A stretch of DNA of 10,299 nt from positions 1 to 10,299 of the forward strand of contig CABQCM010000015.1 of NCBI GenBank assembly GCA_902462665.1, in the 5' to 3' direction. Origin of the DNA: an uncultured Oscillospiraceae bacterium (GTDB lineage Bacteria > Bacillota > Clostridia > Oscillospirales > Acutalibacteraceae). Positions 6,928 to 10,299 of this stretch are shown piece after piece; position 1 is the first letter of the stretch, and each line of letters begins with the position of its first letter. A model generated the notes under the pieces. The model did not search any database and was not told where the DNA came from. It worked only from the letters and a program-made list of their open reading frames with translations. The position numbers and the translations under genes are program-made.

Positions 6928-7242
6928 GAAAAATTGGTCAGAAAAAGACTGCTGGATGCCGTCCCCTTCCTCAAAAAGCCGGATTGTCAGACATCTCTCG
7001 AACGACAAAAGGATATCACGCGTTTACCGGGACGTCGCGCAGCATGAAACCCAAATTACGGCGAAGCGCGCAGCGATCAATTTATACAGTATATTTGTTA
7101 CTATCAGCAAATTAAAACAACAAACTTGCAAAAGAGCAAAAGGAAAAAATGAGTATCGTATAAAGAGTTCGTGATCGCTCTCCCTCTTTCGCCTCACAGT
7201 TAGCACACGCCACCCCCAAACATGCTGAAGAAGGGGACGTTT
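6928..7242. other. Non-coding stretch between the operon promoter and the feoA remnant
   Basis: About 315 nt with no convincing gene on either strand; the open frames here lack family signatures and ribosome binding sites. A second minus-strand promoter is possible: TTGCTG (7105-7110), an 18-nt spacer, then TATAAA (7081-7086), though it lies far from any start codon. Towards the right end, AAGGGG at 7231-7236 is the probable old ribosome binding site of the feoA remnant. AT content rises sharply around 7080-7170 compared with the operon. Confidence 0.5.
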
Positions 7243-7455
7243 ATAATACCATTGACACTCGCGAACATCGGATAAAAATATCATCCAAAAGGTCGGTGGA
7301 AATTCGGAAGTAAAAAAGCATCTGGAAGTCCCGGGCTTTGTGACAGGGGCAGCGTAAGCGTGATTACCATGCCAGGCGGCAACATCATCGTCAACGTCAA
7401 GGAAGCCCGCGTTGCCATCAGCAAAGAAACGGCATAGAAAATTATGATAGCTTAG
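7243..7455 (+). pseudogene. feoA: feoA pseudogene (ferrous iron transport protein A)
   Basis: Three reading-frame segments join into one FeoA-like SH3 protein. Frame 1 at 7249-7272 gives PLTLANIG. Frame 2 at 7271-7348 gives DKNIIQKVGGNSEVKKHLEV then PGFVTG. Frame 1 again at 7348-7455 gives GSVSVITMPGGNIIVNVKEA, RVAISKETA, a TAG, then KIMIA and a terminal TAG. This is the clostridial FeoA pattern. Lesions are: ATA ATA (7243-7248) where ATG codons should follow AAGGGGACGTTT; a net shift near 7270 (2 nt lost or 1 gained); a 1-nt loss in the G run at 7346-7349; a nonsense codon at 7435-7437; and a likely Leu-to-Pro change at 7331. Intact FeoA is a small cytoplasmic partner of the FeoB Fe(II) transporter. 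With this many lesions the gene is dead rather than mis-sequenced. Confidence 0.8.
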
Positions 7456-7502
7456 ACGAAACAAGCAAGGGTACAAAGCGCCGCAAATATGATAAGAAGT
7501 AA

Positions 7503-7565
7503 GAGGGATCCTCCTGCGGCTGTGGCGACTGCCCCATGAACGGACGCTGTCATTTTCCAACGTAG
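7503..7565 (+). pseudogene. Cys-rich tail remnant, probably of a FeoB-associated small protein
   Basis: One frame reads EGSSCGCGDCPMNGRCHFPT then TAG (7563-7565), directly after an in-frame TAA (7500-7502). The upstream residues in the same frame are basic (KRRKYDKK). Small FeoB-associated membrane proteins (PF12669 type) typically end in a basic stretch followed by an SCGCG..CPM.G.CH-like cluster, so this resembles the C-terminus of one. The hydrophobic N-terminal helix and a start codon are missing. It stands 47 nt after the feoA remnant, where feoB would be expected first. I infer a deletion that removed feoB and the front of this gene. The match rests on a short motif. Confidence 0.5.
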
Positions 7566-7599
7566 CAAGCGATTTGTCCCCTATTGGACCATATTGACA

Positions 7600-7615
7600 C
7601 CCCCGCCGGCGGGGG
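7600..7615. repeat. Perfect 16-bp GC palindrome
   Basis: CCCCCGCCGGCGGGGG reads identically on both strands. It lies between the Feo remnants and the 3' end of the lipoprotein gene. It lacks a T run on either side (GAAAATC on the right, GTGTCAA on the minus-strand exit), so it is not a clear terminator. It could be the relic of one, or a stem that protects the lipoprotein mRNA end about 80 nt downstream of that gene's stop. Confidence 0.45.
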
Positions 7616-7692
7616 GAAAATCGAGCGCTAGGCTATGCTGCCGGTTCTATCCCTATGCGAACTCACGAAGCGATCGAAGTCACATTGGTATC

Positions 7693-8886
7693 TTACCAAA
7701 AACGATCCTCTGACAGGATGGAAAAATCACAGATTTCATCCGATTCTATTCCGTACACCTCGCCGAGCTTCACCTTATAATCCGGGTAATGCAGAAGCTG
7801 CGAAACACGATGCTCACCAGAGGCTTCATCGTATTCGTAGATAACGCAAAGCATCCCGTCAGTCAGCATATGCAGGGTATAAAACCGGCTGTCGCTCCTA
7901 TTGCGAATCCAGTCTGCGGCCGAAGGATCAATCGCAATCACATCGTGTGGAGAGCTTCCTTTTTGAATGGAGGAAAAATCTTTGGACGAATGTATTTCTT
8001 TCACATAAACGGCGTGAGACAGCCGAGCGTCATAAGCCTTCTTTTTTTCGTAAGTTCCCTTATAAATTTCATCATGAACCAGCGCAGCCACCGTGTTATA
8101 AGGGGAAGCGTTTTGAATCTCCTCATCCACCGGCTTTTCCCACGGTTTCCAAACGCCGTTGACCCATCGTCCCAATTCTCCTTCCGGTCGGCCGCCTTTG
8201 TGGGTCAAATAGTTCAAGGGGGTCCATACGCCATTCGACAAGGCGCACTCCATCTCCACCAAATATGGTTTGAAAAAGAGAAAATGCAGCCCGCCCTCCT
8301 CGGTTCGATGAACGGCATAAAATCGATTTTCTCCCGTGGTAGCGGTGTAATGAATGGAATCTGTGTAATCCATTATGATAATATGGGACATCATATCCTG
8401 GCGCTTTAGCATAAGCCCCAGCCCATAGTAATCGGTCACCCGATTGGACGAAGGATACTCCCGCAGCAATTCCATCAGCCGCCCTTCTACGGGCCGATGC
8501 GCTAATGCCGGTGGGACATCCGTCGGAGTATCGGATGCGACCGCCGCGGGCGGTTTCGGGTTTTGCGCGGTCGGGCTGGATGCTGTCTCCGCCGCCGAGG
8601 GACTGGAATCAATCTTCTCCGTCCCGGACGGCGTCGGCTTCCATGAACTTTGATTCGCGTCGCGGCCGCTTTGTTCGGTTGACGTTGACTCGGTCTCTTC
8701 CTCCAGCGGCTCGGTAAGCTCCTGGATATCCTCCGGCCCCTCGGGGTAAGAAATCTCTCCCGGCATCCTATCGCCCGATGTAAGCGGTTCCTTTTGAGTG
8801 ACCACAGCCTCTCTGCTGCATCCTCCGGCCCCGACAAACAGGAGCATCGACATGGCCAGCGCCAATCCCCGTTTGATTTTCAGCAT
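7693..8886 (-). CDS. Uncharacterised lipoprotein with Ser/Thr/Pro/Glu-rich linker
   Basis: 397 residues; I do not recognise a family. The N-terminus is a lipoprotein signal: MLKIKRGLALAMSMLLFVGA then GGC, with Cys23 as the lipidated residue. The box AGGC is acceptable, though Leu at -3 is more usual. Residues 24 to about 130 are low complexity, rich in E, P, S, T and A, and look like a flexible wall-spanning linker. Residues about 131-397 form a globular extracellular domain with many aromatics (TDYYGLGLMLKRQDMMSHII, FYAVHRTEEGGLHFLFF, GVWTPLNYLTHKGGR, RWVNGVWKPWEKP, FYTLHMLTDGMLCVIYEYD); the beta-rich look suggests a binding domain. ATG 8886 has AGGAGGG 7 nt upstream. It is transcribed alone: a terminator ends the next gene upstream at 9060, and only pseudogene debris lies downstream. 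Extracytoplasmic localisation is well supported; function is unknown. Confidence 0.88.
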   Translation of the reverse strand: MLKIKRGLALAMSMLLFVGAGGCSREAVVTQKEPLTSGDRMPGEISYPEGPEDIQELTEPLEEETESTSTEQSGRDANQSSWKPTPSGTEKIDSSPSAAETASSPTAQNPKPPAAVASDTPTDVPPALAHRPVEGRLMELLREYPSSNRVTDYYGLGLMLKRQDMMSHIIIMDYTDSIHYTATTGENRFYAVHRTEEGGLHFLFFKPYLVEMECALSNGVWTPLNYLTHKGGRPEGELGRWVNGVWKPWEKPVDEEIQNASPYNTVAALVHDEIYKGTYEKKKAYDARLSHAVYVKEIHSSKDFSSIQKGSSPHDVIAIDPSAADWIRNRSDSRFYTLHMLTDGMLCVIYEYDEASGEHRVSQLLHYPDYKVKLGEVYGIESDEICDFSILSEDRFW

Positions 8887-8904
8887 ACAATATCCCTCCT
8901 GTGA

Positions 8905-8943
8905 TTTGATGATAATAGGAAATATCCTGTGTCATTCATCAAA
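8905..8943 (-). promoter_or_regulatory. Dyad in the lipoprotein gene leader
   Basis: TTTGATGA (8905-8912) and TCATCAAA (8936-8943) are perfect 8-bp inverted repeats. An inner AGGA (8917-8920)/TCCT (8924-8927) pair shares the same axis loosely. The dyad sits 8 nt upstream of the ribosome binding site of the lipoprotein gene. A candidate -35/-10 pair inside it, TTGATG and TATTAT with a 19-nt spacer, is suboptimal. It could be an operator or an mRNA stem. The rest of 8944-9059 is AT-rich spacer in which I see no gene. Confidence 0.35.
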
Positions 8944-9059
8944 CGGCTTTTCCGATATTTTCGTTCACATATTCGCGCAAAGGCAACCTGCATACCAGAT
9001 TTTCAAATATATCACAACATAATTTATCGAAAAATCAAATATATGTATTGCCAGTTATT

Positions 9060-9096
9060 AAAAAATCCTTCTCCAATGAATGGAGAAGGATTTTTT
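9060..9096 (-). terminator. Intrinsic terminator of the small-protein gene
   Basis: AAAAAATCCTTCTCCA (9060-9075) pairs perfectly with TGGAGAAGGATTTTTT (9081-9096) around a 5-nt loop, a 16-bp stem with A and T runs at the two ends. On the minus strand it starts 1 nt after the small gene's TGA and ends in TTTTTT. The symmetry means it can also stop transcription arriving on the plus strand. Confidence 0.9.
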
Positions 9097-9097
9097 A

Positions 9098-9271
9098 TCA
9101 CCCTTGCGGATTATCGAGCAATTTCGCTGCAAATTCCTTCATTTCCTGAACGTTGTTCAGCGCCGTTCCCGACTGCTTGATGGTCTCCTGCACAAAAATG
9201 GGCAGCGTATTAAAATATTCCTGCATGGCCGGATCGTTTTGAAACTGCTGGTTGGACATAGTATCCACCAT
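9098..9271 (-). CDS. Small conserved-looking hypothetical protein (53-57 aa)
   Basis: ATG 9259 gives 53 residues starting MSNQQFQNDPAMQEYFNTLP, followed by IFVQETIKQSGTALNNVQEM, KEFAAKLLDN and PQG. ATG 9271 adds MVDT. The start is undecided: AAGGGG stands 5 nt before ATG 9271, while the second half of the purine run, AAAGG, stands 12 nt before ATG 9259. It is acidic and helical, with no signal peptide, membrane segment or cysteines. The pattern YFNTLP..VQE.I.QSG....N...M..FA..L recalls short hypothetical proteins common in Clostridia; that is recollection, not a search result. Its own ribosome binding site and a terminator 1 nt after the stop argue for a real gene. It is divergent from the sigma-factor gene across a region with an operator-like palindrome. 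Function unknown. Confidence 0.78.
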   Translation of the reverse strand: MVDTMSNQQFQNDPAMQEYFNTLPIFVQETIKQSGTALNNVQEMKEFAAKLLDNPQG

Positions 9272-9304
9272 CCTTTCCCCTTGTTTCGGCTTCTTCGCCG
9301 TGAA

Positions 9305-9324
9305 TAGAGTGTGTTCACACTCTA
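9305..9324. promoter_or_regulatory. Operator-like inverted repeat
   Basis: TAGAGTGTGTTCACACTCTA consists of two perfect 9-bp arms around a central TT. It lies 33 nt upstream of the ATG at 9271 and overlaps the likely -10/start region of the minus-strand promoter. That is the usual place for a repressor site. There is no U tract, so a terminator is unlikely. The cognate regulator is not identifiable here; TetR- or GntR-type regulators use sites of this size. Confidence 0.6.
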
Positions 9325-9353
9325 GTATATACTGGAACGGCTTCCTTCATCCA
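9324..9353 (-). promoter_or_regulatory. Candidate promoter of the small-protein gene
   Basis: AGTATATACT (9324-9333) is self-complementary and supplies TATACT on the minus strand (9324-9329). The -35 region at 17-18 nt spacing (GGATGA or TGGATG) is poor, so an activator or an unseen element may be needed. The -10 box abuts the palindrome at 9305-9324. Confidence 0.35.
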
Positions 9354-9377
9354 TTTCCACGGCAGCGAACCAAAATT

Positions 9378-9406
9378 ATATTTAAATGATAAAAATATGA
9401 TATACT
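9378..9406 (+). promoter_or_regulatory. Candidate promoter of the sigma-factor gene
   Basis: TATACT (9401-9406) with an upstream TG one base away (TGATATACT) is an extended -10 in a very AT-rich stretch. The -35 at 17 nt (ATATTT) is weak. The predicted start is near 9413, giving a leader of about 67 nt. The leader contains a 6-bp hairpin (TGAAAG-CAG-CTTTCA, 9452-9466) touching the ribosome binding site AAGGAG at 9466-9471. Confidence 0.5.
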
Positions 9407-9479
9407 GATAAAAAAGAGCCAACCTTTTTGCACACACCGTGTCTATTAGGGTGAAAGCAGCTTTCAAGGAGTTTTGCGG

Positions 9480-10211
9480 ATGAACAAACAAGAAGCCGAA
9501 AAAACAATCGTTGAATACACAAGGCCGGTGTTTGGCTTTGCTCTCAAACGGTGCAAGAGCCTGCAGGACGCTGAGGATTTGTCGCAGAAAATTGCGCGCA
9601 AAGCCTTTGAGTCTCTGTGCGCCCGAGACGACATTGAAGATACCGGCAAATTTATCTGGACGATTGCACATCATGCTTTGAGCAATTATTACCGCGATCA
9701 TCCGCATCAATGGATTGGCGCACCGCTGGACGAGGCCGGGCAAGCCCTCTGCGACGACGTGGATGTCGCGGAACAATTGGCAACGATGGAAACCGTCGAA
9801 AAGCTGCGCAACGAGATTGCGTATTTATCCAAGCTACAGCGCCGCATCGTGATTGCCTATTATTATGAAAATAAGAAGCAAAGTGATATCGCCCGAGAGC
9901 TTGGGCTTTCGTCCGGTACCGTGAAATGGCATCTGTTTGAAGCAAAAAAAGATTTAAAGCGAGGGATGCAAATCATGAGAACACCCGGTGAATTAAAATT
10001 CAATCCCATTCGGTTTGGCTTGTGCGGAACCAACGGCTCGATCGGCAGCAAAGGAGATAACAGCAATTTTTCCGAAGCGCGTTGTCTCAGAACATTGAAT
10101 ACGCGGTCTGGAAAAAGCCCAAAACCATCAACGAAATTGCCGGCGATTTGGGAGTTTCTCCGGTCTATGTGGAAAGCGAGGCGGAGTATCTTGCGCAGTA
10201 CGGTTTTTTGA
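9480..10211 (+). CDS. Sigma-70 family (ECF-like) RNA polymerase sigma factor, frameshifted
   Basis: The start ATG 9480 has AAGGAG 8 nt upstream. Residues about 5-75 form region 2: YTRPVFGFALKRCKSLQDAE, DLSQKIARKAFESL, KFIWTIAHHALSNYYRDH. Residues about 105-165 form region 4 with a helix-turn-helix: LQRRIVIAYYYENKKQSDIA, RELGLSSGTVKWHLFEAKKD. A Gly/Asn-rich linker follows (GTNGSIGSKGDNSN, 183-196). After Asn196-Phe197 the frame changes: SEARCLRTLNTRSGK and onwards to the TGA at 10209-10211 has no protein-like character, while another frame continues the expected extension. The cause is TTTTT at 10067-10071, where six T would keep the frame. The two core sigma domains are upstream of the break and may still work. 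Either the gene is truncated, or the base is a sequencing error, or expression needs slippage. It is divergent from the small gene at 9098-9271. Confidence 0.85.
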   Translation: MNKQEAEKTIVEYTRPVFGFALKRCKSLQDAEDLSQKIARKAFESLCARDDIEDTGKFIWTIAHHALSNYYRDHPHQWIGAPLDEAGQALCDDVDVAEQLATMETVEKLRNEIAYLSKLQRRIVIAYYYENKKQSDIARELGLSSGTVKWHLFEAKKDLKRGMQIMRTPGELKFNPIRFGLCGTNGSIGSKGDNSNFSEARCLRTLNTRSGKSPKPSTKLPAIWEFLRSMWKARRSILRSTVF

Positions 10212-10299
10212 CCAAGCACGGCGAAACCTATCTTTGCAATATTCTGCTCGACGAACCAACGCCAGAGCTGAATCAACTGCACGATGAAGTGTACGAAAA
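10073..10299 (+). pseudogene. Out-of-frame C-terminal winged-helix-like extension of the sigma factor (continues beyond window)
   Basis: In the frame reached by adding one T at 10067-10071, the product continues FF then RSALSQNIEYAVWKKPKTIN, EIAGDLGVSPVYVESEAEYL, AQYGFLTKHGETYLCNILLD, EPTPELNQLHDEVYEK, open to the window end. IEYAVWKKPKTINEIAGDLG has the look of the first helices of a winged-helix DNA- or ligand-binding domain, and YLAQYGFLTKHGETYL of its wing. Clostridial sigma factors with the same NPIRFGL-GTNGS linker carry a domain like this, as far as I recall. No independent start codon or ribosome binding site is visible, so it is the tail of the upstream gene rather than a separate one. 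Confidence 0.8.

Noticed and set aside
6749..7174. Plus-strand open frame of 141 codons across the operon promoter
   Set aside because: Antisense to the Asp23 start and the promoter, no ribosome binding site, no recognisable domain.
7024..7560. Minus-strand open frame of 178 codons over the Feo remnant region
   Set aside because: It lies antisense to a recognisable feoA remnant, has no ribosome binding site or family motifs, and its composition is shadow-like.
9315..9776. Minus-strand open frame of 153 codons antisense to the sigma factor
   Set aside because: Shadow of the region 2 coding sequence; it also covers the divergent promoter region and lacks start signals.
1..10299. CRISPR array, tRNA/rRNA genes, insertion sequences, prophage or toxin-antitoxin modules
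   Set aside because: No regularly spaced repeats, no cloverleaf or rRNA stretches, no transposase motifs with terminal repeats, and no paired small toxin-antitoxin frames were found by reading.

Overview
The window looks like the chromosome of a low-GC-lineage Gram-positive anaerobe (Bacillota, class Clostridia, probably an Oscillospiraceae/Ruminococcaceae relative). The evidence is the gene order Asp23 - nusB - xseA - xseB - ispA - dxs - tlyA, which matches the conserved Firmicutes cluster (Bacillus subtilis yqhY-nusB-folD-xseA-xseB-ispA-dxs-yqxC), together with strong AAGGAGG-type ribosome binding sites and the style of the proteins. The assignment is inferred from gene content, not from a database search.

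Region 1 (1-6927, all minus strand, GC-rich) is this housekeeping operon. A good sigma-A-type promoter at 6899-6927 (TTGAAT, 17-nt spacer, TGG, TATACT) reads into the Asp23/Gls24 gene (6396-6767). Next, in transcription order, come nusB (antitermination), a TsaD/Kae1-like paralog in the slot where B. subtilis has folD, xseA and xseB (both exonuclease VII subunits), ispA (farnesyl diphosphate synthase), dxs (first step of the MEP isoprenoid pathway) and the start of tlyA (rRNA 2'-O-methyltransferase), which runs off the left edge. nusB, the TsaD paralog, xseA and xseB overlap by 4, 13 and 13 nt, so they are probably translationally coupled. Hairpins in the Asp23-nusB gap and an inverted repeat in the xseB-ispA gap may tune expression within the operon.

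Region 2 (6928-7692) has no intact gene. It contains a recognisable feoA ferrous-iron-transport pseudogene on the plus strand, with lost start codons, two frameshifts and an internal stop. Behind it is the Cys-rich tail of what looks like a FeoB-associated small protein. No feoB lies between them, so the region reads as the scar of a deleted Feo locus.

Region 3 (7693-9271, minus strand) holds an uncharacterised lipoprotein with a Ser/Thr/Pro/Glu-rich linker. It is followed by a 53-57-residue small protein with its own strong terminator.

Region 4 (9305-10299) starts with a near-perfect operator-like palindrome in the divergent intergenic region. It continues with a plus-strand ECF-type sigma-70 family factor whose C-terminal winged-helix-like extension is thrown out of frame by one missing T in a short T run (10067-10071). 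The tail stays open to the right edge.
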